Shown here: piece after piece, positions 1 through 12,329 of the stretch
Position numbering within the stretch: the first letter of the stretch is position 1
How the letters are laid out: each line of letters opens with the position of its first letter
Source of the DNA: Capra hircus
Taxonomy: Eukaryota; Chordata; Mammalia; Artiodactyla; Bovidae
Reading direction: 5' to 3'
DNA length: 64,000 nucleotides
Assembly (NCBI RefSeq): GCF_001704415.2
Contig: NC_030826.1
Coordinates: forward strand, 55,943,362 to 56,007,361
Made by a program: the position numbers and the translations under genes
Notes under the pieces: model-generated
Databases searched by the model: none
Told to the model about the DNA's origin: nothing
Seen by the model: only the letters and a program-made list of their open reading frames with translations

Positions 1-848
1 CAACTTGGCTGTGAGGATTAACAAATGGTTTTTATCCATAGTTAGCAGCAGGTGTGTGTTGCACACCTCTTTGTAGGAGGCATCATATTTTGAGGGTCTT
101 TCTTTGCTGAAATCACACACCACCTGGCCACGATCCTATGCCAGCAGGCCCTCTTATGCAGTCTGCCACCTGCTTGCAGGGATCAGCAGATTCAATTTCA
201 GGTATTTTTCAGAAGAGGCAGAAGGTACTCTGGGCCCCTAGGTGCTCTCTCTCCTTTGTGATTTTTCTCCTCAAGGCACAAAACTGAGCATCAGAATTGG
301 GAAGAGGAAAATTCAGTCCCCCCTTCCAAGAGCTGATGATGCAAGGATCTCAAACTATTTATTCATCTATTAACCCATTTTTTCTTTCAGTTGAACTTCA
401 GGGTGCATAGAATTGGGATAATCAAAGCAATGTGTTCTAGCACATTCACCCATGAATGGTTCCTACCCTCTCTTCCTTCCTTCCTTCTTTTACTATAATG
501 CAATAAGAATGTGCAAACCCAAACCAAAGGCTAGGACCTTGGCAATGATCTATATACAATCATATTCCCTCCCCACAACCCACCCATAATTTTGTCTCCT
601 GCATCTGAGGTTATGATAATCCTGATTCTTCTGTCCATCACTCCCTTCTTTCCTTTTTCAGATAGTTCCATTGCATCTACATGCATTTATCAAAACACAT
701 TTTTAAAATTTTAGTTTCTTTTGACTTGAGATTATATTGCTAAAATTCTTCTATATTTTGCTTGTTGATGTGGTTCATTGTTTTGATTGCTCTGTGTGTT
801 TGGTTGAATGAAGAGACCACATGTTTTTTTCATCCCTTCTATTGAAGG
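1..848. other. No gene seen; AT-rich, probable old L1 3' remnant from ~460
   Basis: No credible exon was found. A TTCC run lies near 470-490. Text from about 540 to 830 has the look of a decayed - strand L1 3' region. Confidence 0.3.
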
Positions 849-1320
849 AAGTGATTAAAAAGCAGAGACATCACATCTGTATAAAAGCTATGGTTTTTCC
901 AGTAGCGTGTACGGGTGTGAGAGTTGGACCATAAAGCAGGGTAAGCACCAAAGAATTGATGCTTTTGAACTGTGGTGCTGGAGAAGACTCTTGAGAGCCC
1001 CTTGAACTGCAAGGAGATCCAACCAGTCAACTGGAAAGGAAATGAGTCCTGAATATTCACTGGAAGGACTGAGGCTGAAGCCGAAGCTCCAGTACTTTGG
1101 CCACCTGATGAAGAACTGGCTCACTGGAAAAGACCTTGATGCTGGGAAAAATTGAGGGCAGGAGGAGAAGGGGTGACAGAGGATGAGATGGTTGGATGGC
1201 ATCATCGACTCAATGGACATGAATTTGAGCAAACTCTGGGAGATAGTGAAGGACAGGGAAGCCTGGTGTGCGGCAGTCCATGGGGTTGCAAATAGTTGGA
1301 CACGACTGAACAACATCAAC
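849..1320 (+). mobile_element. BovB LINE, 3' fragment
   Basis: Carries the C-terminal coding part of the RTE/BovB reverse transcriptase (GCESW, ELWCWRRLL-like, FGHL, RMRWLDGI, DREAW) with stops. 5' truncated. Confidence 0.85.
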
Positions 1321-1336
1321 ACACTAACTTGGCTCT

Positions 1337-1465
1337 TGGAGTCTCAGTTTCCCTGTGGGCTCTAGTAATCATACTGAGCTCTGAGGCTTTTGTGTGATTG
1401 AGATAATCCATAAATCCCTGTGCTGGTGTTTGCCGCATAGTAGGCACTGCTATTATTAACCTGGG
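1337..1465 (+). repeat. MIR-like remnant
   Basis: Has the MIR order: TCAGTTTCCC, GAGATAATCCAT, then CATAGTAGGCACT and TATTATT. Ancient and diverged. Confidence 0.5.
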
Positions 1466-1589
1466 CTGTAGTGTTAGCTCCTTTTATAGACTGAGTTTCA
1501 AATCCTGGATTTGGAGGGAGGGTGTCTACTAAGTTTTCATACAGACTCCAGGTGAGTTTCCTTAGAATTGGGGGTGTTGGGTGCCCTTA

Positions 1590-1679
1590 TAAAATTACAG
1601 ATTTCCCCAGACTTTCTGAATCAGGATCTCTTGGAAGTAAGGCTTGGGAATTTGTTATTATAAAGCTCTGTGATGACTC
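1590..1679 (+). repeat. Possible MER5A-like DNA-transposon remnant
   Basis: Contains the CTTTCTGAATCAGGATCTCT block and AAAGCTCTGTGATGA near its end, then is interrupted by a SINE. Confidence 0.35.
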
Positions 1680-1810
1680 TATGGAGAAGGAAATGGCAAC
1701 CCACTCCAGTATTCTTGCCTGGGAAATCCCATGGATGGAAAGGCCTGCCAGGCTGCAGTTCATGGGGTTGCAGAGAGCCGGACACAACTTAAGGACTAAA
1801 CAAACCAAAC
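1680..1810 (+). mobile_element. Bov-A type SINE
   Basis: Body reads GGAGAAGGAAATGGCAACCC, then TTGCCTGG, CATGGGGTTGCAGAGAG and GACACAACTTA. The tRNA-like head is missing. Confidence 0.85.
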
Positions 1811-3543
1811 AACAAAAAGAGATGACTCATACACGAGGACAAGTTTAGGAGCCGCTGGATAGAGTTGGGTAGAGAGGAATTAAGGGAGAAGAGAGGAAGA
1901 GAGGAAGGGGAAAAGGAGAGTAAAAAGGGTAACTCTCAAATTAATCATTCAACGTGGAAACTTTTTGATTCAGAGAGACTATGCCTTTCCACCTGATATT
2001 TCAGAAGTGGGAACAGATGGGAGGTCTTATTTCATCTACCTGCTCTAAAAGCCAGGCAGGGACAGGGACAAAAATACTTTCCTCAACAGGGAGCTCGTGA
2101 CACAGGACAGGACAGTCAGGTGCGTGTCAGCGGCCTGACACCTCCCAGCCACATTAGAAGTGAGGTCACAGCACTGCCTGTGGCTAGACTCGAGGGGCCA
2201 CCTACACCCAAGACGAACTCTGAGGATGGGATTTGGTCTCGGGATCATCTCATCTCTGGGAGGTCAATGCAGGTGTCAGAGCTATCTTGTCCTGCCTTAT
2301 CAGCTGTGGCATCGCAGTCTGCCAGGTGAGACATACTAAGTAAAGTCAGTCTGAATAATTTCCCAGTCTGGCACTGTCTGTTTCTGTTATATATCAAGTC
2401 ATTACATGACCTCATTGCCAGCCCTGCAGTTTTCCCACTGAAGCAGCGATCCAGATTTCAGGGAGGAGTCCTGGGGACAAGGGGCAGCCAGCTGAATGTT
2501 GCAGCTGTCTGGAACTGATGCTTGATCCAAGCAAGGACTGCACCCGAAAACATGGTTCAAATAGGACTTTGTTTCCTTCGCAGAGCTGAGGAAGAGTCTT
2601 GGTGGGGATGGAGGCAGATGGTGGTAGACACAGAAGCAGAGATTTTCTTTGTGGAAGGTCCTAAGAAAGGGGCTGGCTGAGGGAGGGGGGCCTCTGTCAC
2701 CTATCATTTCCTTCTGGATAATTTACATCTTTATATTGTGTCCACTAGTGGGAAGGTAGTAGAAAGAATGGGTGAGAATATGAGCTTTGGGTCAGATCTG
2801 TGCAATTTGTGACAATATATATTAGCTATTATTATTAGAAATAATTTATTATATTGCACAGCATAGGCGTTTGATGTGATGGCTGACTGCTTAATGGGAA
2901 GCTGCACGCAAAGGGTTTAGCATCAAAGGATATCCATTCCATAAACCCATGTTGGCTTCTTCATTGCCTCCTTCAAAGCACCCAAGGCTGTGTCTGACTC
3001 TCTGGACAAATAGTGATTAAATAAACATGCAGTGACAAAGCACAGACAATAAGCAGGCTTGGTCTGTGTGGAGACTCCACCCTGGACTCAGAAATTGGCT
3101 TGGGTTTAAGAGAAGCCGTTTTGGGCATCTTTGTTTATCATGAAAGCACTGGCTTCTGTTTTCCCTCTTATCTCGAGATGCTTTCAGGCACGTGAGAAGC
3201 AATCATCAATCAACATTTACTCATCAGATACTGCCCTGTGCCAGGCGACAGGAGGCACTTTATCAACCTCTCAATTTAGTTTCTGTTTCAGGTGGAAGCC
3301 CAACACGGAAGATTTTCCCTATCGACTAGTTCCTGCTTCTGTTTCTTTTTGGGAAACCAACTCTCTGTTCAAAAGTAAGGGTATTTGGGGGTCATTTTCT
3401 TGGAAATTTGGAGATGAAGGGATATGAAATTAGCTGTCAAAGGAAAGTGGTCATGATGTGTAAAAGGGACAATTTGTATTAAAAAATCTCAATTTCAGAA
3501 AAATAGTACATTCAGGCTAAACAGGGAAGTGCTGTTACCAGAA
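1811..3543. other. No gene seen; purine-rich tract, old MIR/L2 traces
   Basis: A GGAAGA-rich stretch lies at 1860-1930. An L2/MIR-like piece (CAACATTTACTCATCAG, TGTGCCAGGCGAC) lies at 3205-3260. Nothing else recognised. Confidence 0.3.
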
Positions 3544-3757
3544 AGGACTTTCCTGGTGGCTCAGTGTAAAGAGCCCGCCTGTCAATGCAAGAGACACAGG
3601 CTCCATCCCTGGGTCAGGAAGATCCCCTGGAGAAGGAAATGGCAACTCACTCCTGTATTCTTGCCTGGGAAGTCCCATGGACAGAGGAGCCAGGTAGATT
3701 ATAGTCCTTGGGCTCACAAAGAACTGGACACAACTGAGCGACTAAACAACAACATTG
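3544..3757 (+). mobile_element. Bov-tA SINE
   Basis: Full tRNA-derived form: ACTTTCCTGGTGGCTCAG head, box-B-like CAGGCTCCATCCC, GATCCCCTGGAGAAGG, and ACTGAGCGACTAAAC end. Confidence 0.85.
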
Positions 3758-4335
3758 TTACCAGACCATTAGCAGTAAGATAATGAGATAATGGCGATTT
3801 TTATTTTCTCAGTATTCTGCATCTTGTAAAATTCCTGTAGCGAGTATATTACATTTAAATCAGGGAACAAAAGTTAAAAACTAAAAAAAAACCACTAAAG
3901 AAATTTCCTTAAGCTGGGTGGGGAACACACACACATTTTATTATTATTCTTTATGATTTGCTTCTACGTTGATGTACTCTTTGCGTGAAGTATTTAATGC
4001 AGAACCTCTTATTTAAATAAAATTTCATCTCTAAGCTACCTTAATTGGAGCCGGAAGCTCCCTGGAGGCTGGTTCCCTCTGTCCTGCGCGCCAAGATCTA
4101 GACACCGCCCCGAGGTGGGCCAGGACCTCAGGAGGGCGCTCTGGGGTCCGGTGCCCTCACGGGTCTGGTTTCCTCCTTCTGCAGGTGGGAACCCTCAGGC
4201 CTGGGGGGAATGGCAGAGATGGAACCAGACTCTGCACTTGCAGCTGCTTACTGGTTTCCCGCGCCCATATACTGTCTCTCTTCCTTTCAGTCTCCTAGTT
4301 TGTTTGTTTTTACCCTCTTAAGGCTCTCAGTGGTC
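3758..4335. other. No gene seen
   Basis: AT-rich to about 4030, then a GC-richer stretch without a recognised element or exon. Confidence 0.3.
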
Positions 4336-4545
4336 TAGTGCGTGAGCGTGTGTGTGTGTCTAACTGTGTGACTCCATGGACTATAGCCCGCCAGGCTCCT
4401 TTGTCCAGGGGGTTTTCCAGGCGAGAATCCTGGAGTGAGTTGCCAACTCCTCCTCCAGGGGATCTTCCCAACCAGGGACTGAACCCAGGTCCCCTGCATT
4501 GAAGGGCAGATTCCTAACCAGTGCACCACCGGAGAAGTCCCTTGG
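4336..4545 (-). mobile_element. Bov-tA SINE
   Basis: Reverse-strand copy: CCATGGACTATAGCCCGCC, GGGATCTTCCCAACC and the ACCGGAGAAGTCCC end. Starts at a GT dinucleotide run. Confidence 0.85.
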
Positions 4546-5021
4546 GGGCAGTTTTCTTAAGCAGCTATGTCTTCTCTAGACTGTACAACTCATCAGGCTG
4601 GCTGTTGGAAAACTCTCATTTTCCAGCAGGTGGCGCTACCGCTCAAGTTTGTTTTTCGTTTCCCGCAGAGCCCAGCCTGTTTCCCAAGCGCCCTCCCTCC
4701 CTGTCTCCCGGGGCTCGGGGGGTGCTCTCTGCAGAATAGAGGAAGAGTGGGTTTAACCCTCAGTGAGCTGGGCGTGCCTGGGGGCCCCAGGGGGCGATCG
4801 ATCCTCCGGTGACGTTTTCCCAGTGGCTGTTGGGCACCCTTCCTGCCGGGCTCCTGAGCGCAGCCAGTAGGGACCACATCCCTCAGGTGCCCTCTGACGC
4901 CTCGTTTGCAGCGCCTCCCTCCCCTGAGTCACACGGTGGTCTCGCCTCAGTACTTTGGATTCTGCAGGAGAGAAACAGGATCCTCCAGCATTATCCTGCA
5001 CAACTGTCTTCCCTCCTCGCT
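4546..5021. other. No gene seen; GC-rich unique sequence
   Basis: No splice-bounded coding segment or repeat recognised. Confidence 0.3.
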
Positions 5022-5140
5022 CAGCGGCTCAGCGGTGTCTGACCCTTAGTGACCCCATGGACTGTAGCCCCTCAGGCTCCTCTGTCCATGGGGTCCTCCA
5101 GGCAAGAATACTGGAGTGGGTTGCCATTTCCTTCTCCAGT
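5022..5140 (-). mobile_element. Bov-A SINE fragment
   Basis: GTGACCCCATGGACTGTAGC, TCCTCCAGGCAAGAATACTG and TTGCCATTTCCTTCTCCAG. Confidence 0.8.
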
Positions 5141-5460
5141 GCAGTGCTGGCATCTGCCCCAGGAAGCCTGGGCTTCTTCAGAGACTCTTGTACGGGGGTG
5201 TCTGCCCAGGTCAGGCTTCACCAGGTTTCCCCAGCTGTGGCTGAGCAGGGCTGGGACCAGTCCCGTGGCTTCGGCTGGTTCCACAGCCTCTCGCAAGATC
5301 TGTCTGCCTGTTACTCAATGCACAGGTGATTGAGACCCCTCCCGGGTCCCTTGGTGTATGGTGCTGGATCCCATAACTCCCACAGAGGCACCTTTGCTTG
5401 TGGATGCTGACTTTTAGTTCCTGAAAGGGGGGTTAAAAAGGAGGGGTGTATTTTGCCACT

Positions 5461-7440
5461 GTGATGCTTGCTCCTTGGAAGAAAAGCTATGACCAACCTA
5501 GACAGCGTATTGAAAAGCAGAGACATTACTTTGCCAACAAATGTCTGTCTAGTCAAAGCTGTGGGTTTTCCAGTAGTCATGTATGGATGTGAGAGTTGGA
5601 CTATAAAAAAAGCTGAGTGACAAATAATTGAATGCTATTGAACTGTGGTGTTTCAAATTTCAAATTCTAAAAGATGATGCTGTGAAAGTGCTGCACTCAA
5701 TATGTCAGCAAATTTGGAAAACTCAGCAGTGGCCACAGGACTGGAAAAGGTCAGTTTTCATTCCAATCCCAAAGAAAGGTAAGGCCAAAGAATGCTCAAA
5801 CTACCGCACAATTGCACTCATCTCACATGCTAGTAAGTAATGCTCAAAATTCTCCAAGCCAGGCTTCAGCAATACGGGAACCGTGAAATTCCAGATGTCC
5901 AAGCTGGTTTTAGAAAAGGCAGAGGAACCAGAGATCAAGTTGCCAACATCCGCTGGATCATGGAAAAAGCAAGAGAGTTCCAGAAAAACATCTATTTCTG
6001 CTTTATTGACTATGCCAAAGCCTTTGACTATGTGGATCACAATAAACTGTGGAAAATTCTTCAAGAGATGGGAATACCAGACCACTTGACCTGCCTCTTG
6101 AGAAACCTGTATACAGGTCAGGAAGCAACAGTTAGAACTGGACATGGAACAACAGACTGGTTCCAAATAGGAAAAGGAGTATGTCAAGGGTATATATTGT
6201 CACCCTGCTTATTTAACTTATATGCAGAGTACATCATGAGAAACACTGGGCTGGAAGAAGCACGAGCTGGAATCAAGATTGTCAGGAGAAATATCAATAA
6301 CCTCAGATATGCAGATGACACCACCCTTATGGCAGAAAGCATAGAACTAAAGAGCCTCTTGATGAAAGTGAAAGAGGAGAGTGAAAAAGTTGGCTTAAAG
6401 CTCAACATTCAGAAAACTAAGATCACGGCATCTGGTCCCATCACTTCATGACAAATAGATGGGGAAACAGTGGCTAACTTTATTTTGGGGGGCTCCAAAA
6501 TAACTGCAGATGGTGACTGCAGCCGTGAAATGAAAAGACGCTTGCTCCTTGGAAGGAAAGTTATGACCAACCTAGACAGCGTATTAAAAAGCTGAGACAT
6601 TATTTTACCAACAAAGGTCCATCTAGTCAAGGCTATGGTTTTTCCATTAGTGATGTATGGATGTGAGAGTTGGACTATAGAGAAAGCTGAGCACCAAAGA
6701 ATTGATGCTTTTGAACTGTGGTGTTGGAGAAGACTCTTGAGAGTCCCTTGGACTGCAAGGAGATCCAACCAGACCATCCTAAAGGAGATCAGTCCTGGGT
6801 ATTCATTGGAGGGACTGATGTTGAAGCTGAAACTCCAATACTTTGGCCACCTGATGGGGAGAGCTGACTCATTTGAAAAGACCCTGATGCTGGGAAAGAT
6901 TGAGGGCAGGAGGAGAAGTGGACAACAGAGGATGAGATGGTTGGATGGCATCAACGACTCAACGGACATGGGTTTGGGTGGACTCTGGGAGTTGGTATGG
7001 ACAGGGAGGCCTGGCATACTGCGGTTCATGGGGTCTCAAAGAGTCGGACATGACTGAGCGACTGAACTGAACTGAACTGAACTGAACTGTGGTGCTGGAG
7101 AAGACTCTTGAGAGTCCCTTGGACAGCAAAGAGATGCAAGCAATCCATCCTAAAGGAAATCAGTCCTGAATATTCATTGGAAGGACTGATGCTAAAGCTG
7201 AAATTCCAGTACTTTGGCCACTTGATATGAAGAACTGACTCATTCGAAAAGACCCTGATGCTGGGAAAAATTGAAGGCAGGAGGAGAAGGGGATGACAGA
7301 GGATGAGATGGTTGGATGGCATCACTGACTCAATGGACATGAGTTTGGGTGAAGTCGGGGAGTTGGTGATGGACAGGGAAGCCTAGCATGTTGCAGTCCA
7401 TGGGGTTGGAAAGTCAGACATGACTGAGCAACTGAACTGA
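5461..7440 (+). mobile_element. Older BovB LINE 3' fragment, split by a younger BovB
   Basis: The outer element covers 5461-5650 and 7083-7440. TGAACTGTGGTG is repeated at 5639-5650 and 7083-7094, flanking the inner element as a target-site duplication. The outer coding frame is broken by stops. Confidence 0.85.
5651..7082 (+). mobile_element. Younger BovB LINE (reverse-transcriptase region)
   Basis: Codes much of the BovB reverse transcriptase. Readable motifs are FIPIPKKGKAKECSNYRTIA, CFIDYAKAFDYVDHNKLW, LRYADDTTLM (the YADD catalytic motif) and a C-terminal CESW region. Frames are broken between 5840 and 7057. It ends in GAACT repeats, the RTE-type 3' tail. It is 5' truncated relative to the usual ~3.2 kb. 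Confidence 0.9.
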
Positions 7441-7951
7441 CTGAGAAAGGAGGATGTGTTTTGCCACTGTGATGCTTTAGCTCATTTCTTTTCTTTCTTG
7501 TGAGTATTTTATTTAATTTTTAATTTAGTAAAGTCCTTGTCTTTAGTACTTGTCTGCCAAACACTTACTGGTTTTCATTTGTAATTTTGCCTTATGTATT
7601 ATATCAACCTGTAATTTTTCTTTTCTAAAAAAATAAAGTTTTTTTATTTTTAATTGGAGGAGAATTGTTTTACAGTATTGCGTTGGTTTCTGCATTATTC
7701 AACATGAATCAGTCATAGGCATACATATGTCTGCTCCCTCTTGAATTTCCCTCCCACCTGCTACCCCATCCCACCCCTCTAGGTTGTCACAGAGCACCGG
7801 GTTTGAGCTTGTGAGTCATACAGCAAACGCCCATCAGCTAGCTGTTTTACACACGGTAATGTATATGTTTCAACGTTACTCTCGTTTTTCACTCCACCTT
7901 CTTCTTCCTTCACCGTGTCCACAAGTTTGTTCTCTATGCTTGTGTCTCCTT

Positions 7952-7954
7952 AAA

Positions 7955-8020
<66 letters not shown>
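7952..8020. repeat. Poly-A followed by (AT)n microsatellite
   Basis: About 12 A residues and then roughly 28 AT units without interruption. Likely seeded by a SINE or L1 A-tail. Confidence 0.95.
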
Positions 8021-8021
<1 letters not shown>

Positions 8022-8022
<1 letters not shown>

Positions 8023-8163
8023 GGCTGTCCTGAGTCTTAGTTACAGCATGCAGGAACTTTAGTTATAGCACGTAGGATCTAGTTCCTGTCCGAGGGTCAA
8101 ACCCTGGCCCCTAGCCCTGGGAGCTCCGAGTCTTGACAACTGAACCACGAGGGAAGTCCCAGT
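8022..8163 (-). mobile_element. CHR-type SINE
   Basis: Reads GGATCTAGTTCCTGTCCGAG, GTCAAACCCTGGCC and ends in CACGAGGGAAGTCCC, the reverse of a tRNA-derived head. Confidence 0.6.
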
Positions 8164-8400
8164 TCGTTTCTTTTTCGCACTGAATAACCTTCCTTTGTGG
8201 CATGTAGCACAGTTTGCTTGGCTAGTCACCAAACATCTCAGAAGGACATGTTTGGAAGGACAGCTCGGTTGCCTCAAGATTTGACAGTTGTGAATAAAGC
8301 CTTCAGGAGCATTTGTGTCCAGGGCTCTCTCTGCTGACACTCTGAGGAGACCCTCCCACGAGCACTCGGGCCCTTGGCACATGGATTTTCTCTCCATGGC

Positions 8401-8804
8401 CGCAGTACTGCTGGGGTTTCCAGGCTGTGAGCACAGGAGGAGGTCACACTGCTGTTTCCTCTAGTGCTTGTCTGCCAGATGCTTACAGGTTTCCTGTCCA
8501 GTTTCTTCCTTAAAAAAAAAAAAAGCAGCAGAATAAACAATGGCTGTGATTGTGAATGAAAGCCACAGTGATGAGACAGACAAATAAGCAGAAGTAGGAG
8601 AGTGTAATCCTTACTCTCCGCCGGGTGGGCCCAGATAGAGTTGAGAATGGCGGGGTTGTGTCGAGGTTTGTGAGACCAAATGACCAGTCTGAACGCTGCT
8701 TGATGAAAACAAGAATCGGTTATCCAGAATGAGTATTGTCGGGAGTCACCTATGTTGAGATGATCCAGATTGCTGTTTTGTTTTTTAATTGTGTTATGCT
8801 TCTT
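8401..8804. other. No gene seen
   Basis: Contains an A12 run near 8513. No recognised element. Confidence 0.3.
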
Positions 8805-9168
8805 TCAAACTGTGGTGCTGGAGAAGATTCTCGGGAGTCCCTTGGACAGCAAGGAGATCCAACCAATCAGTCCTAAAAGACATCAACCCTGAATATTCAT
8901 TGGAAGTTCTGATGCTAAAGCTGAAGCTCTAAAACTTTGACCACCTGATGTGAAGAGCCGACTCCTTGGAAAAGACTCTAATGGTGGGAAAGACTGAGGG
9001 TGGAAGGAGAAGGGGGCGACAGAGGATGAGATAGTTGGATGGCATCACTGACTCAGTGCACATGTGTTTGAGCCAACTCTGGGAAATGGTGAAGGACAGG
9101 GAAGCCTGGCGTGCTGCTGTCTATGGGGCCACAAAGAGTCAGACACGACTGAGCAACTGAACAACAAC
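8805..9168 (+). mobile_element. BovB LINE, 3' fragment
   Basis: GTGGTGCTGGAGAAGATTCT through CACGACTGAGCAACTGAAC; same C-terminal part as the other copies, with stops. Confidence 0.85.
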
Positions 9169-9924
9169 AATGCTCTCAGAGACAGGCTGTAGTCACTATT
9201 GGAAAGACCCCAACACACTGTGGCACATTGTAACATTGTTACACATTACTTCGGCAACTATTTATTCGTTAGTTTCTTTCCTGATTGTTAGACATGTGTT
9301 TCCTGCCAACTCCAGCCTCCTGGCCCAGAGACACACATGGTTTCTAGAACCTGGTGGCTGGCATTTTAATCCCGACTCTGCCAAGCATTAATTAGCATTA
9401 CAGCTCAGGCAGACACCTACCGTTTTTTTTTTTTTTCTTCTTCCTGGGGATTGAGGCTCTGCCCAGGGAAGTTCCCTGGGGTGCCCTTGGCCACAGACAC
9501 ACAGGAGATGAACACAAGGGTGACTCCAGGATGGACTGTGAAGGTCCCTGGTCAGAAATGTGTATAAAGAGCCGATGCAGTATGGCACCCGGAAGGGGTG
9601 GGAGAGTCCATCCGTTAGGAGGGACGACCAGCAGCTTCCAGGATGAATCTCAGAACTTTGAATTTCACATGAGAAAGCAGCTGAAGGAGATGTTGCTCAG
9701 CTCAAATGTTATCTAATAGAAATACTCAAGAGACGGTGTTTGGGTGGGTGCAAGGGGTGGGTGTGGAGTTAGAAGATAAAAAACAAAACTACAATAAAAG
9801 ATGAACAGGGCACACGTGGGGACCTAAAGGTCACAAGCTCAGGTTATGATTTTTTTTAATGTGCTTTTTTAAAAGTTTTTTTTGATGTGGACCATTTTAT
9901 TATCTTTATTGAATTTGTTCTTTT
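9169..9924. other. No gene seen; poly-T run at ~9422
   Basis: No recognised exon. Short poly-T runs suggest decayed retroposon tails. Confidence 0.3.
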
Positions 9925-10062
9925 TTTTTTTTTTTCAATGTGTTGGTTTTTTGGCCACCAAGCACGTGGGATTGAACCCGGGGGACTGAACCTTGGCATT
10001 GAACCTGTGCTCCCTGCTTTGAAAGGCGAAGTCTTAACCACCAGACCTCCAGGGAAGGCCCA
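9925..10062 (-). mobile_element. CHR-type SINE
   Basis: TTTTTGGCCACCAAGCACGT, GAACCTGTGCTCCCTG, CTTAACCACCAGACCTCCAG. Confidence 0.7.
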
Positions 10063-10065
10063 TTT

Positions 10066-10500
10066 CCTGTTCTTTTTTAAAAAAATTGTGGTGAGATATA
10101 CATATTAATACCACAAAACTGGCCAGTTAAACCGTTTCAAAGTGCACGGTTCAGTGGCGTTGAGTATATACTCACTTCTTTCGCCCAACCATCCACTCAG
10201 TTTTCATTGCGGTTTTCAGTTGTATTTCTCTGAAAACGGATGCGGCTGAATACCTTTTCATGTGTGCGTTAGCTCTTCACGTATCTTCCTCAGTGACGTT
10301 TCTGTTCAAATAAATCCTAGGCTTATTTGAAAACTTGAGTTGCTCCCCCTTTCTATTGCTGATTTATAAGAGTTCTTTATATATTCTAGATGCCTGGTGT
10401 TCAGACGTCCACGATGCGCTGCAGACATTTTCCCTCAGTCTCTGTCCTGCCGTTTCATTTTCTACACTGTGTTTTTGATGAACAGAAAATACTCATTTTA
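10066..10500 (-). mobile_element. Old L1 fragment
   Basis: TGGTGAGATATACATATTAA, GTTCAGTGGCGTTGAGTA and AGAGTTCTTTATATATTCTA are typical of reversed mammalian L1 3' regions. Confidence 0.6.
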
Positions 10501-10509
10501 ATTTTTTCC

Positions 10510-10748
10510 CCCTGATGCTGGGAGCGGTTGATGGCAGGAGGAGAAGGAGCCACAGACAGAGGATGAAAGAGAGGATGAGACAGAGGATGAGTCATCTTTC
10601 ATGGACAGAGGACGAGATGGTTGGATGGCATCCTCGACACGATGGACATGAGTCTGAGTGAACTCCAGGAGGCAGTGAAGGACAGGGAGGCCTGGCGTGC
10701 TGCGGTCCATGGGGTCGCAGAGAGCTGGACATGACTTAGTGAGTGAAC
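10510..10748 (+). mobile_element. BovB LINE, 3' terminal fragment
   Basis: CCTGATGCTGGGAGCGG, then an extra GAGGATGAGACAGAGGATGA repeat, GGTTGGATGGCATCCTCGAC and ACATGACTTAGTGAGTGAAC. Confidence 0.8.
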
Positions 10749-11289
10749 AGCAGAAGACTAGGTCCTGGGACACAGCCTCTCATAGAGAGCTGAGGACCTG
10801 CTCAGGAGAGGTGAGGGGGCAGCTGAGGATATATGTGATTTTGGTGAAGAGAAGAGAAGCTTCTCTTCCAGATTCTTAGCCTCTTCCATGTGGCGGTTCC
10901 CCCAAATGCACATGTTCTGGGCGGTTCTGGCGGGTATGGGTCGGGCAGTGGTAAGAGGCCCAGATGACACCTCTCCTGTCTCCTGTGTCCCTTGGGGCTT
11001 TCAACACCCGGCTCGGGGGGAGGGGCAGGGGGCCAGCAGGACTGGGGATTAGGTTGTGATTCCTTGGGAAAGGAATTTGCCTACTTCCTGGCCACCGAGC
11101 CCTCGGTCTCCTCCACAAGCACGTCTCCTGCCCCTTCCCCTGGCTTTCCCCGACCATCCCAAAGGACACCAAACGGAACTGGGACTTGTGAGCCTGATGA
11201 GATGATGCCTGGTTTCAGGGCCTGTCTGGGCTTCCGTCTTCTTATCTGTAACCTGGTGATGATGGTACCCATCTGAGCTTTAGAAATAA
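10749..11289. other. No gene seen; MIR-like piece at ~11205-11275
   Basis: GGGCTTCCGTCTTCTTATCT and AACCTGGTGATGATGGTACC resemble a MIR core. The rest is unassigned. Confidence 0.3.
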
Positions 11290-11490
11290 CTGGACTTCCC
11301 AGGTGGCTCAAGAATCCACCTGCAATGCGGGAGACCTGGATTTGATCCCTGAGTGGGGAAGATCCCCTGGAGCAGGAAATGGCAACCCACTCCAGTAGTC
11401 TTGCCTGGAGAATTTCATGGACAGAGGAGCCTGGTGGCTACAGTCCTTGGAGTCTCAAAGAGTCGGACATGACTGAGCAGACATGCACGC
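11290..11490 (+). mobile_element. Bov-tA SINE
   Basis: GGACTTCCCAGGTGGCTCAA, GATTTGATCCCTGAG, then the CAGTCCTTGG-AGTCTCAAAGAGTC body. Confidence 0.88.
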
Positions 11491-12329
11491 ATGTCTTAGA
11501 AATAATTTGGGCAAAGCCCCGAGGCAGGACAGCAGCTGCTGTAACTAGGAACCCTGTTTGGCCTCCTCCAACGGCTGCACCTCCACTTACTGCTCCCGAG
11601 ATGCTCTTGGTCTTTTCCAGAAACTCTGGCTCACATTGCCCTACGGCCAGCTTCCCACTCAGCTTTCCACCAGAACATTTGATTTTCCACATACAGAGTC
11701 CTGCCCAGGAAGAAGGGCCCACATCCCCGTCCATGTTTGAGCAGAACCCACTAACCCAGGCACCCTTTTCTTACCTGGAATCTTTGAAGGAAGTGAGAGG
11801 TGTCTTTGGTGATACGACCTCTGAGACCTGGCTCTTTAATGTTCATTAATTAAAAAAAATGATATGTCTTCTTCCAAGAATTAACTTTAGCATTTTCAAT
11901 AAATATAACCATATTAATAATGATTTAGACATAAATTCTAAAGCTTAACTGACTTGTTTTCCACTGTTATTTTCTTTATATCGTTTCTTCCTCAAACTAA
12001 AATTATTTGGGTTCATTTCTTGGTTGGGTGGAGTGCTTTGAATTATTTTTTCTGTTTCTTTCTTTTAAAGACTACAAATGGATAATGTACATGTGGAGTC
12101 CTTGTATTTCAAAACCATGATTTTTTTTTTCTCTATAAAGTGCAGCATTCTTGGGCATTGATTTTCTCTCTCAAAATCCACGGAGATTGCTCCATTACAT
12201 ATATATGTATATTTAATTGTATATATATATATGTAATCATATATGTTCATTTAAATGTAATGTATATCATGCTTAGAGAAGGCTGTGTAAAACATATACG
12301 TGTAGTTTGCAGAATAATTTTAGAGCAAT
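11491..12329. other. No gene seen; AT-rich from ~11840
   Basis: Short AT microsatellite tracts at 12195-12245. No recognised exon. Confidence 0.3.

Larger units (their letters stand above)
7640..8400 (-). mobile_element. L1 3' region, interrupted by a microsatellite and a SINE
   Basis: 7640-7950 reads as the reverse of an artiodactyl L1 3' end (AATTGGAGGAGAATTG, GAATCAGTCATAGGCATACA). 8165-8330 continues as a decayed L1 (GAATAA, GTTGTGAATAAAGCCTT). Confidence 0.55.

Noticed and set aside
3544..3757. tRNA-like head with box A/B resemblance, here and in other SINEs
   Set aside because: tRNA-derived SINE heads, not tRNA genes; no complete cloverleaf or anticodon arm.
5840..6451. 203-codon open frame with reverse-transcriptase motifs
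   Set aside because: It is the BovB polymerase, not a host gene; counted as part of the mobile element.
7784..8062. Open frame across the (AT)n microsatellite
   Set aside because: Repeat-driven frame of Ile-Tyr pairs.
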